The translations under genes and the position numbers were made by a program. This document shows positions 1 to 6,889 of a stretch of DNA of 64,000 nucleotides, piece by piece. Source of the stretch: Streptomyces sp. CG4 (GTDB lineage Bacteria; Actinomycetota; Actinomycetes; Streptomycetales; Streptomycetaceae); contig NZ_CP163525.1 of the NCBI RefSeq assembly GCF_041080655.1, positions 8,246,001-8,310,000 of the forward strand, read 5' to 3'. Under the pieces are notes generated by a model. That model saw nothing but the letters and a program-made list of their open reading frames with translations, was not told the DNA's origin and made no database searches. Numbering within the stretch: position 1 is the first letter of the stretch; every line of letters starts with the position of its first letter.

Positions 1-30
1 GCCAGGGGGAGATCACACGGGGAGACGGAG

Positions 31-444
31 ATGGGGCAGAACCAGGGACTCGGATGGCTCCTGGACGATCTGACCGAGCGGGTGGACCATGTGCGGCACG
101 CGTTGGTCCTGTCGAACGACGGACTGGTCACCGGGGCGAGTACGGGCCTGCGCCGGGAGGACGCCGAGCATCTGGCCGCCGTGGCGTCCGGGCTGCACAG
201 CCTGGCCAAGGGGTCGGGGCGCCACTTCGGCGCGGGCAGAGTGCGCCAGACCATGATCGAGTACGACGACGCGGTGCTGTTCGTGACCGCGGCCGGCACC
301 GGCAGCTGCCTGTGCGTGCTCAGCGGTGCGGAGGCCGACATCGGTCAGATCGCCTACGAGATGACCCTCCTCGTCAATCGCGTCGGCGAACATCTCGGCG
401 TGGACGCCAGGCAACCCGAGCGAACCCCCATCAAAGACGCTTGA
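31..444 (+). CDS. Roadblock/LC7-domain protein
   Basis: The 137-residue product has the compact roadblock/LC7 fold of the CvnB/MglB type. These small proteins modulate or scaffold Ras-like GTPases at the membrane. Visible family features are the opening WLLDDLTERVDHVRHALVLS, the GLVTGAST turn, and the FVTAAGTGSCLCVL core strand followed by a helix (residues about 85-120). The ATG is preceded by a purine-rich ribosome site (ggagacggag). In Streptomyces conservons this protein sits between a histidine kinase and a DUF742 protein, but here the next gene is DUF6397, so it may be a stand-alone member. The upstream neighbour is outside the window, so conservon membership cannot be judged. Confidence 0.85.
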   Translation: MGQNQGLGWLLDDLTERVDHVRHALVLSNDGLVTGASTGLRREDAEHLAAVASGLHSLAKGSGRHFGAGRVRQTMIEYDDAVLFVTAAGTGSCLCVLSGAEADIGQIAYEMTLLVNRVGEHLGVDARQPERTPIKDA

Positions 445-570
445 CCTGCGGATTCTCCTTCCCTCGTGGAGTTATCCACAGGCTCGCCACGACTGGCGGC
501 GAATTGGCTACGGTGTGTGCACGGCGAACGCACAGGGCGTGAGCCAAGGACTTCGCGGGGGAGTACGACC

Positions 571-1791
571 ATGTCTGCAAGCACCGCCAGCCCGCCCCGG
601 CCCATGACCTGCACCCTGAGCCATGCGGCTCGGGAACTGGAGCTGAAACGAGGCGAGTTCGACCTCGCTGTCCACCTCGGCCACATCCGGACCGTGCCCG
701 ACGAGGGCGGGGGAGGAGGCCGGAGGGTGGAGCGCGCGGAGATCGACCGCCTGCGCGCACAGGAGGGCCACCCGAAAACTCTGCGTGATCGCGTGCGGGT
801 GGTGGGTACGACGGAGGGCGCCGCGCTCATGGAGATCCCGGCCGGCCGCTTCACCCGCTTCGCCCGACTGGGCCTGCTCGTGCCGGTGAAGTGGTACCTG
901 AACCGCTACAGGGTCGTGGTCTGGCTCTATCTGGCGGAAGACCTGCGCGCGTTCACCTCGGACGCCGAGAACGCGCATCTGTTCAAGGGGCGCACTCCCG
1001 AGAACCTGCGCGGCCAGCTGGAGGCCGGGGTGGACCTGCGCGCCCGAAACTGGCGAGGACGCCACCTCGGGTTTCTGCTGCGTCAAGTCGGCGAGCCGTG
1101 GGCCCGGGCCGGAGCCGTGGCCGCGTTCCTCTCACCTGTCGAGATCGCCGACGTCGTCAGGGACCCGTACGAGCGTGCCTTTCTGAACCGGTTCCGTCCC
1201 GCGCCACCCGGCCAGGGCACTCCGGGATCGCCTGCCGCGCACCTCGCCGAGCGGATCACGACGGCGCAGGACGCGGACGAGATCGCATGGTTGCGCAGCG
1301 AACTGGCCCAAGTGCTAGAGGAGGCCCGCGCCCTCGCACCGGCCCCACGCCCGGCCGCCCGCCGCACCGCACCGCCCCCGCGAGCAGCCGCACGGCCCAT
1401 CCCCTCCATGGCCCGAACGGTCACACGAGGCGCGGAGCCGACAGCACGGGCGTGGCCGACCCTCGGCGAAGAGCCGACCGGAGTGCACGCACCCGAGCCA
1501 CTGCTGGAGCCGTCCGAGCCGAAGACCGAGGCGGCGGCGCGGGCGTCTGGGCCGAAGACCGGGCCGGTGGCGGGGGCGTCCGGGCCGAACGGAGAGCCGC
1601 TGCCGGCAACGTCCGAGCCGATGGACGAGCCCGTGACCCGGGCGTTCGAGTGGCACCGCACGCCGGTGGTGCTGCAGGCCGCGCCGCCCCCGGTCCGCAG
1701 GGGGCGCCGTCGGGAGTCGGCCCCGACGCGCCCCGACCGCGGCCTGCGGGCTTGGCTACGTCGGAGAAGCCCTCGCACTGCCCGGGTGTGA
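571..1791 (+). CDS. DUF6397 family protein with disordered C-terminus
   Basis: This 406-residue Streptomyces-type protein has no known activity. I chose the ATG at 571 because gcgggggag lies just upstream; an in-frame upstream extension has no ribosome site. Residues 1-200 look folded: an HTH-like start (CTLSHAARELELKRGEFDLA), a basic LRDRVRVVGTTEGAALMEI segment, then helices with conserved-looking RARNWRGRHLGFLLRQ. From about residue 235 the chain is low-complexity Pro/Ala/Arg, with imperfect 11-residue repeats of the type SGPKTGPVAGA (residues about 315-350), and it ends in a basic tail. The N-terminal part suggests DNA binding, but that is inference. It follows the roadblock gene in the same direction after about 126 bases. 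Confidence 0.7.
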   Translation: MSASTASPPRPMTCTLSHAARELELKRGEFDLAVHLGHIRTVPDEGGGGGRRVERAEIDRLRAQEGHPKTLRDRVRVVGTTEGAALMEIPAGRFTRFARLGLLVPVKWYLNRYRVVVWLYLAEDLRAFTSDAENAHLFKGRTPENLRGQLEAGVDLRARNWRGRHLGFLLRQVGEPWARAGAVAAFLSPVEIADVVRDPYERAFLNRFRPAPPGQGTPGSPAAHLAERITTAQDADEIAWLRSELAQVLEEARALAPAPRPAARRTAPPPRAAARPIPSMARTVTRGAEPTARAWPTLGEEPTGVHAPEPLLEPSEPKTEAAARASGPKTGPVAGASGPNGEPLPATSEPMDEPVTRAFEWHRTPVVLQAAPPPVRRGRRRESAPTRPDRGLRAWLRRRSPRTARV

Positions 1792-1824
1792 ACCCATCCG
1801 GTCGAGACTCCGGCCGACGGCTCG

Positions 1825-1997
1825 CTACAGGGACCTGAACAGGCCCTCCTGGACGACCGAGACAAGCAGACGCCCCAGCGGGTCGTAGATGCGCCCGCGG
1901 CGGGCCAGACCGCGCCCGCCGATGGCGATGGGCGACTCCTGGTCGTACGGGAACCACTCGTCCGCACGGAACGGCCGGTGGAACCACACCGCGTGAT
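1825..1997 (-). pseudogene. 3' fragment of a second, diverged acyl-CoA thioesterase (tesB) gene
   Basis: Read on the minus strand this encodes the last ~57 residues of a TesB-type thioesterase (DHAVWFHRPFRADEWFPYDQ through VVQEGLFRSL and a stop). It matches the C-terminus of the intact tesB at 5980-6849 with several substitutions and at roughly three-quarters nucleotide identity by eye. The homology stops abruptly near 1997, where it runs into IS-transposase sequence. It is a truncated remnant in the same orientation as the intact gene. The divergence argues against a recent local duplication; acquisition or allele replacement by homologous recombination fits better (inference). Confidence 0.8.
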
Positions 1998-2235
1998 CGC
2001 GGCGTGCAGGGCGGCGGCGGGGTTCAGCTGCCAGCAGGCGATGGATCTCGGCTGGCGTGAGGTCCACGAGGTCGGGTGTGTCGGTCTGGGCCCCCCCTTT
2101 TCGTGCTCCTGCACGGCCATCACCGCAAGGACGGCGTGGGCGAGCATGATGGGCCGGTACCAGCCCACAGAGCGGCGGACTTCGTACTGGTCCAGGCCGC
2201 ACTCGTTCTTCGCGCTCTGGAAGCACTCCTCAATC
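1998..2235 (-). pseudogene. C-terminal fragment of an IS701-family transposase
   Basis: The minus strand encodes WQIEECFQSAKNECGLDQY followed by EVRRSVGWYRP and MLAHAVLAVMAVQE. This is the conserved C-terminal block of IS701-type (DDE) transposases, with the catalytic glutamate region IEECFQ. A frameshift follows, then the terminal TPDLVDLTPAEIHRLLAA in another frame. The reading runs into the tesB fragment without a recognisable IS end. The N-terminal part of such a transposase lies at 4755-5247, on the far side of the serine-recombinase element. It is inactive. Confidence 0.75.
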
Positions 2236-2263
2236 TGCCAAGCACACTGCACCTATGAATGGG
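2229..2263. repeat. Left end of serine-recombinase element (inverted repeat plus flanking direct repeat)
   Basis: Bases 2239-2263 match the reverse complement of 4724-4748 at 20 of 25 positions; the best-conserved blocks are tgcac and aatggg. Immediately outside, ctcaatctgcca (2229-2240) repeats directly as ctcgatccgcca (4755-4766), 10 of 12. The inverted repeats mark likely element ends. The direct repeats mark a possible target duplication or att core. They were found by eye, so exact ends are uncertain by a few bases. Confidence 0.6.
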
Positions 2264-2348
2264 TATCAAGTAGGTGATGTGCCAGTAATCGGACGTGAGG
2301 GGCTGTTGCGGCTGGTCGCGGTGGTCGAGCGGCTGCGGGCTCGTCAAG

Positions 2349-2549
2349 GTGAAGAGGAGAGCGAGTCGTCGTGGACGACGCAGGGGGCGGCTGCCCCAGA
2401 GCCTGACCAGTCAGGGCCTGGGCGCGGAAGTGTGGGCGGGGCTGCCGGAGGTGAACCGGCTGCTGGCGGTGCGATGGCTGGCGGTGTTGGCGGGCCGGGC
2501 TCTGCCGGACATGGCTCCGTCGGTGAGCGGTGAGGCGTACCGGTCATGA
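2349..2549 (+). CDS. Small basic protein of the serine-recombinase element (tentative)
   Basis: This ORF of about 66 residues (GTG start assumed) begins with an Arg-rich stretch (KRRASRRGRRRGRLPQSL). A hydrophobic-amphipathic helix follows (VWAGLPEVNRLLAVRWLAVL). It ends 34 bases before the recombinase start on the same strand. Short ORFs with a comparable Leu/Pro-rich helix often precede recombinases of this subtype, so a DNA-binding accessory role is possible. The start codon has no strong ribosome site, and an overlapping frame (2255-2533) is also open. I consider it possible rather than proven. Confidence 0.35.
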   Translation: MKRRASRRGRRRGRLPQSLTSQGLGAEVWAGLPEVNRLLAVRWLAVLAGRALPDMAPSVSGEAYRS

Positions 2550-2583
2550 CGGTGCTGATGCCGTAGAGCGGTCGGGGAGCAAG

Positions 2584-4734
2584 GTGAGCGACCGGCAGCT
2601 GACCAGGCTCGCGGTCGTGTATGTGCGGCAGTCCAGCATGCAGCAGGTCGCGGATCATCAGGAGTCGACGCGGTTGCAGTACGCGCTGGTGGACAGGGCG
2701 GTCGCGCTGGGCTGGCCTGCCTCGCGGGTGGTGGTGATCGATGAGGACCTGGGTCGTTCCGGGGCGAGTGCGGTCGCACGCTCGGGGTTCCAGCGCCTGG
2801 TCACCGAGATCGGGCTGGACCATGTCGGCCTGGTGCTGGGCATCGAGATGTCTCGCCTGGCACGATCGGGGAAGGACTGGTACCAGCGCATCGAGTTGTG
2901 CGCCCTGTCCGGTGCGCTGCTGGCGGACACCGACGGGGTCTACGACCCAGCGGAGCACAATGACCGGTTGCTGCTGGGACTGAAGGGGACGATGGCCGAG
3001 GCCGAACTCCATCTGATCAAGCAGCGCATGCAGACCGGGCGGGTGAGCAAGGCCCGCCGCGGAGAACTGGCCGTGCCGCTGCCGATCGGCTACGTGCGCC
3101 GGCCGTCCGGCGAGGCGGTCCTCGACCCGGACGAGCAGGCACAGACCGTGGTGCGGCTGGTCTTCACGAAGTTCGCCGAGCTCGGCACCCTGCATGCGGT
3201 GCTGCGCTGGCTGGTCGAGCACGGGATCGAACTGCCCGTGAGGTTACGCCGGGGCCCGGACAAGGGCGAGCTGGAGTGGCGGCGGCCGAACCGGATGACG
3301 CTGCAGTGCATGCTGCACAGTCCGGTCTATGCCGGGATCTACGCCTACGGGCGCCGCAGGGTCGAGCACCGCCGGCAGCAACCGGGGCGCCCCTCCACGG
3401 GCAGGGTGGTGCGCGGTGAGGAGGAGTGGCTGGTGTTCATCCCCGACGCCCTGCCCGCCTACATCACCGTCGAGCAGTACCGGGCCAACCTGGCTCGGCT
3501 TCAGGCCAACGCTGCCCGGGCCGAGGCCCCCGGCACGGTCCGCAGCGGCCCCGCGCTGCTGGCCGGGCTGGTGCGCTGCGGTCGCTGCGGCAAGCGCATG
3601 ACCGTGCGCTATCACCAGCAGGCGGGCGGCACCCGCCCCGACTACGTGTGCGCCCGGCAGATGACCGACTACGGGGCCGGCGACCGTTGCCAGGCACTGA
3701 ACGGGGCCTGCGTGGACGCCTTCGTGACCGCCCATGTCCTGGCCGCGCTGGCCCCGGCCGCGCTTGAGGTCTCTTTACGTGCGGCCGAGCATGTCCTGGC
3801 CGAACGGGCCGAGCTCGAGAAGATCTGGTCCCAGCGGCTGGAACGCGTTGCGATCAGCGTCGACCGGGCCCGGCGCTGTTACCGCCTTGCCGAGCCCGAG
3901 AACCGCCTGGTCGTACGGCAGTTAGAAAAGGACTGGGAACAGGCCCTTGTCGCCCAGCAGACCCTGCAGGAGGAGTACGACCGCTTCACCCTGACCCGTC
4001 CGCGCACCCTCACTGCCGCCGAGCAGCAGGCCATCACCGCGCTCGCCGGCGACATCGAAGGCTTGTGGAGTGCACCGACGACAACCACCACCGATCGCAA
4101 AGAAATCATCCGCGCGCTCGTGGAGCAGGTCACCGTCACCGTGCTGGGCACCAGCGAACGGGTCACCGTCACCATCACCTGGGCCGGCGGCCAGACCACC
4201 ACCGACGAGACCGCCCGCCCCGTCGCCCTCCTGCAACAGCTCAGCTACTTCCCGCAGATCAAGGAACGTGTCCGCGAGCTGGCCGGACAGGGACACCGCC
4301 CCGAGGCGATCGCCCGGCGCCTGCACGCAGAGGGCTTCCGCCCGGCCCGAGGACGCGGGAACCGGATCAGCGCCACCGCGGTCAAGGAGATCCTGCGCGA
4401 ACTCGGCTGCCTGCAGCCGCCCGCCCGCACCCGGTCGGCCCCGCCACCCGGCGAAGAACCCGGCCGCGATGAATGGTGGCTGGAAGACCTCGCCGCAGAA
4501 CTCGACATGCCTGCAGTCACCCTCTACTCGTGGATCTACCGCGGCTGGGTGAACGCCCGCAAAGAGTCCCGGCGCCCCTACCGCTGGATCCTCCACGCCG
4601 GACCCACCCAACTCGCCGAACTCCGCGAGCGACGCACCCGCCCGCCCGGCTGGTACACCCGACTCCGCTGGACCGACACCGAACCACCCCTCCCGGCCCA
4701 AGACGGAGATCAAACAGCCAGTTCCCATTTATGA
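2584..4734 (+). CDS. Serine recombinase/transposase of the resolvase-plus-recombinase-domain type
   Basis: This 716-residue enzyme is predicted to catalyse site-specific strand exchange through a serine-DNA link. The N-terminal resolvase domain (residues about 8-150) has the catalytic-Ser motif VVYVRQSSMQQ, the IDEDLGRSG motif and LGIEMSRLARS. A Recombinase domain with PLPIGYVRRPSG and CMLHSPVYAGIYAYGRRR follows. A zinc-ribbon beta domain (GLVRCGRCGKRM with CARQ, C positions about 325-380), a coiled-coil region (about 400-490) and a C-terminal helix-turn-helix region (RDEWWLEDLAAELDMPAVT) complete it. The GTG at 2584 follows gtcggggagcaa, a good ribosome site. The stop codon overlaps the element's right inverted repeat. 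The reading frame is intact, so it may be active. Confidence 0.85.
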   Translation: MSDRQLTRLAVVYVRQSSMQQVADHQESTRLQYALVDRAVALGWPASRVVVIDEDLGRSGASAVARSGFQRLVTEIGLDHVGLVLGIEMSRLARSGKDWYQRIELCALSGALLADTDGVYDPAEHNDRLLLGLKGTMAEAELHLIKQRMQTGRVSKARRGELAVPLPIGYVRRPSGEAVLDPDEQAQTVVRLVFTKFAELGTLHAVLRWLVEHGIELPVRLRRGPDKGELEWRRPNRMTLQCMLHSPVYAGIYAYGRRRVEHRRQQPGRPSTGRVVRGEEEWLVFIPDALPAYITVEQYRANLARLQANAARAEAPGTVRSGPALLAGLVRCGRCGKRMTVRYHQQAGGTRPDYVCARQMTDYGAGDRCQALNGACVDAFVTAHVLAALAPAALEVSLRAAEHVLAERAELEKIWSQRLERVAISVDRARRCYRLAEPENRLVVRQLEKDWEQALVAQQTLQEEYDRFTLTRPRTLTAAEQQAITALAGDIEGLWSAPTTTTTDRKEIIRALVEQVTVTVLGTSERVTVTITWAGGQTTTDETARPVALLQQLSYFPQIKERVRELAGQGHRPEAIARRLHAEGFRPARGRGNRISATAVKEILRELGCLQPPARTRSAPPPGEEPGRDEWWLEDLAAELDMPAVTLYSWIYRGWVNARKESRRPYRWILHAGPTQLAELRERRTRPPGWYTRLRWTDTEPPLPAQDGDQTASSHL

Positions 4735-4766
4735 GTGCACTGTGGTTGACACATCTCGATCCGCCA
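4724..4766. repeat. Right end of serine-recombinase element (inverted repeat plus flanking direct repeat)
   Basis: Bases 4724-4748 are the right inverted repeat (20/25 match to the left end), and ctcgatccgcca at 4755-4766 is the outside direct repeat (10/12 to 2229-2240). The recombinase stop codon (4732-4734) is inside the repeat. Beyond 4755 the minus strand resumes IS701-type transposase coding (RWRIE). Confidence 0.6.
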
Positions 4767-5247
4767 GCGGCATCCGGCGAGGAGGTGGTCGATGTGCGAG
4801 CTATGGACGGGCTGGGACTTGGGCACGGCGACCACGTAGGAGGGGCCGCGGTCTTCGAGGAGGCGCCGGAAATGCGATTCCTGGCCGTAGGCGGGATCCG
4901 CGGTGACCCAGGCGATGGGGAGCCGGGAGGCCAGGGCGCGCAGGATCATCCCTCGGGCGAGCTGGCGATTCTCCGTTCGCCCGGCGGTGCCGGAGTACTG
5001 GCGCTGCACCCCCGCGGAAGTGGTGCCCGTTTTTCACGAAGCCGGTGTCGTCGAGGATCAACACGCCGTCTGTCTGGCCGAGTTGTTCGGCCACGTATGC
5101 CTGGAGGCCGTCGCCAGGCCGTCACTGTCCCAGCCGGCTGTGGGAGAGCAGATGGTGCAGGCCGTGTGGGAATGCTCGCAGCGCTGTCATTACATCCGGC
5201 GCGGGCACACGTTCGCGGGACGGCCGGCCCAAGACCGTTCCGCCCAT
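4755..5247 (-). pseudogene. N-terminal part of an IS701-family transposase, frameshifted and internally deleted
   Basis: The minus strand starts at ATG 5247 with MGGTVLGRPSRERVPAPDV. It continues in shifting frames through LQAYVAEQLGQTDGVLILDD, TGFVKNG, SAGVQRQYSGTAGRTENRQ and IAWVTADPAYGQESHFRRLL to VAVPKSQPVHSSHID. The DDTGF and TADPAYGQ blocks are the first two catalytic-Asp regions of IS701 transposases. There is a stop or frameshift after LSHSRLGQ and another after KNG. The usual ~45 residues between TENRQ and the second Asp block are missing. With the fragment at 1998-2235 it forms a dead copy interrupted by the serine-recombinase element. Confidence 0.75.
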
Positions 5248-5257
5248 GTCGAACTAC

Positions 5258-5927
5258 CGGCGAGGCGCCGAGCAGCCCCCCGGCGCCGGTGCATCTGGCC
5301 GGGCCCGCGGAGTTCCTGAGCGGCACCGGCCTCAAGGTGCCGGCCCCGCTGGTCGCACAGGGCGTACGGCTACGGGTGGCCATTGGACTGACCGAACCGC
5401 TGCTCGAAGAGCTGCGGGCCGGACGCCACGACCTCGTCGTCGCCACCCGGCGGCCCCACGGCCGGACGCTGCACGCCGAACTCCTCGCCGACGAGGTATT
5501 CGTCCTGGTCGCCGCCCCGGCATGGGCCGAACGGCTCAAGGGCCGGGAGCTGCCCATCGCCCTGGAGTGCCTCCCGCTGATCGCCTACGCCGAGGACCTG
5601 CCCATCGCCCGCCGCTACTGGCGTCACGTCTTCGACCGCCGCCTGCACACCCAGGCCGCGATCACCATCCCCGACATGCGCGGCGTCCTCACCGCCGTCA
5701 CCGCCGGCGCCGGCTGGAGCGTCCTGCCCAGCTAGCTGTGCCGCACCGAACTCGCCTCCGGCGTCCTGCAGCTGCTGCACCAGCCGCACGACCCGGGGAT
5801 CAACACCGCCTACCTGGTCCGACGCCCGGGCAGCCCCACCAACCCCCACCTGATCCTGGTCGGCAAGCACCTGCTGGCCGCCGCCAGAACCTGGCGAGCC
5901 GGCCCAGCGGCGTCGGCGCCCGCCTAG
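5258..5927 (+). pseudogene. LysR-family regulator remnant (effector-binding domain only, nonsense mutation)
   Basis: The plus frame encodes the substrate-binding half of a LysR regulator: PVHLAGPAEFLSGT, then RVAIGLTEPLLEELRAGRHD, LVVATRRPHGRT, LADEVFVLVAAPAWAERL and GVLTAVTAGAGWSVLP. An in-frame TAG at 5733-5735 interrupts it. The next codons continue the family sequence (LCRTELASGVLQLLHQPHD to LVRRPGSPTNPHLILVGKHL) and end at a TAG at 5925-5927. The HTH half is absent; the 5' junction with the IS remnant is near 5255. IS insertion probably removed the 5' half and the TAG is later decay (inference). Confidence 0.8.
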
Positions 5928-5979
5928 ACGCCCCTGCTTCATTCTCGGCAAGAACGTCGACGATTGGTGAAACCGCAGG

Positions 5980-6849
5980 TCAGCCCAGCTTGCGGAACAG
6001 CCCCTCCTGCACCACGGACACGATCAGCTGCCCCTCCAAGTTGTAGATGCGGCCCCGGGCCAGACCTCGGCCACCCACCGCGATCGGCGACTCCTGGTCG
6101 TACAGGAACCACTCGTCCGCGCGGAACGGCCGGTGGAACCACATGGCGTGATCCAGCGAGGCCAGGTCGAAGTTCCGCGCACCCCACAGGGGTTCGACCG
6201 GGATACGGACCGCGTCCAGGAGGGTCATGTCGCTGGCGTAGGTCAGCGCGCATGTGTGGACCAGCGGGTCGTCGCCGAGCGGTCCGACCGCACGCATCCA
6301 CACCGCGCTGCGCGGCTCGGCGCCCTCGATCTCCTCGGCGTTCCAGCGCAGCCGGTCGACATAGCGGATGTCGAAGGGCTGGCGGCGCGCCATCCGCTCC
6401 AGCTGCTCCGGCAGCGCGCCCAGATGCTTGCGGATCTCCTCGGAGACCGTCGGCAGCGACTCCGGGTGCGGCACCTCGCGGGCAGGCGGCAGCTGATGCT
6501 CGAACGATCCTTCCTCAGGCTTGTGAAAGGACGCGGTCAGATTGAAGATCGTGCGCCCCTGCTGTACGGCCGTGACCCGGCGCGTGGTGAACGACCGGCC
6601 GTCGCGGACCCGCTCCACCTGGTACACGATCGGCACCCCGGGGCGGCCCGGGCGCAGGAAGTACGCGTGCAGGGAGTGCACCGGGCGGTCGCCCTCCGTG
6701 GTCCGGCCGGCGGCGACCAGCGCCTGGCCCGCCACCTGGCCGCCGAAGACCCGCTGCAGGGACTCCTGCGGGCTCCGGCCACGGAAGATGTTGACCTCGA
6801 TCTGTTCGAGGTCGAGCAGGTCGACCAGTCTCTCGGCCGGGTTCGTCAT
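5980..6849 (-). CDS. tesB: Acyl-CoA thioesterase II (TesB)
   Basis: This 289-residue protein is predicted to hydrolyse acyl-CoA to free fatty acid and CoA in the cytoplasm, using the double-hotdog fold. Characteristic segments are IFRGRSPQESLQRVFGGQVA and GQALVAAGRTTEGDRPVHSL in the first hotdog, and the conserved DHAMWFHRPFRADEWFLYDQ with SPIAVGGRGLARGRIYN in the second. Length matches the family. The ATG at 6849 follows a ggagaa-type ribosome site, and the gene is 40 bases downstream of the helicase on the same strand, so co-transcription is likely. A diverged copy of its last 57 codons lies at 1825-1997, beyond the mobile-element island. Confidence 0.92.
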   Translation of the reverse strand: MTNPAERLVDLLDLEQIEVNIFRGRSPQESLQRVFGGQVAGQALVAAGRTTEGDRPVHSLHAYFLRPGRPGVPIVYQVERVRDGRSFTTRRVTAVQQGRTIFNLTASFHKPEEGSFEHQLPPAREVPHPESLPTVSEEIRKHLGALPEQLERMARRQPFDIRYVDRLRWNAEEIEGAEPRSAVWMRAVGPLGDDPLVHTCALTYASDMTLLDAVRIPVEPLWGARNFDLASLDHAMWFHRPFRADEWFLYDQESPIAVGGRGLARGRIYNLEGQLIVSVVQEGLFRKLG

Positions 6850-6889
6850 CGGTGGGATTCTCCTTGGCTCACAACGGGTCGCGAACGGC

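Larger units (their letters stand above)
2239..4748 (+). mobile_element. Serine-recombinase mobile element inserted in an IS701-like transposase
   Basis: A 2.5-kb unit carries one serine recombinase gene (2584-4734), a small basic ORF just upstream (2349-2549) and imperfect 25-bp inverted repeats at both ends. The recombinase stop codon lies inside the right repeat, so the element is compact. The flanks are two parts of an IS701-like transposase in the same minus-strand orientation. The RW-x-IE codons of that transposase occur on both sides, which gives the short direct repeat. Elements with this kind of recombinase and only one or two genes behave like insertion sequences. Inverted-repeat ends are unexpected for the IS607 type. 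Confidence 0.65.

Noticed and set aside
472..480. Exact DnaA-box 9-mer ttatccaca between the first two genes
   Set aside because: A single box with no cluster, no AT-rich region and no dnaA/dnaN nearby; likely chance.
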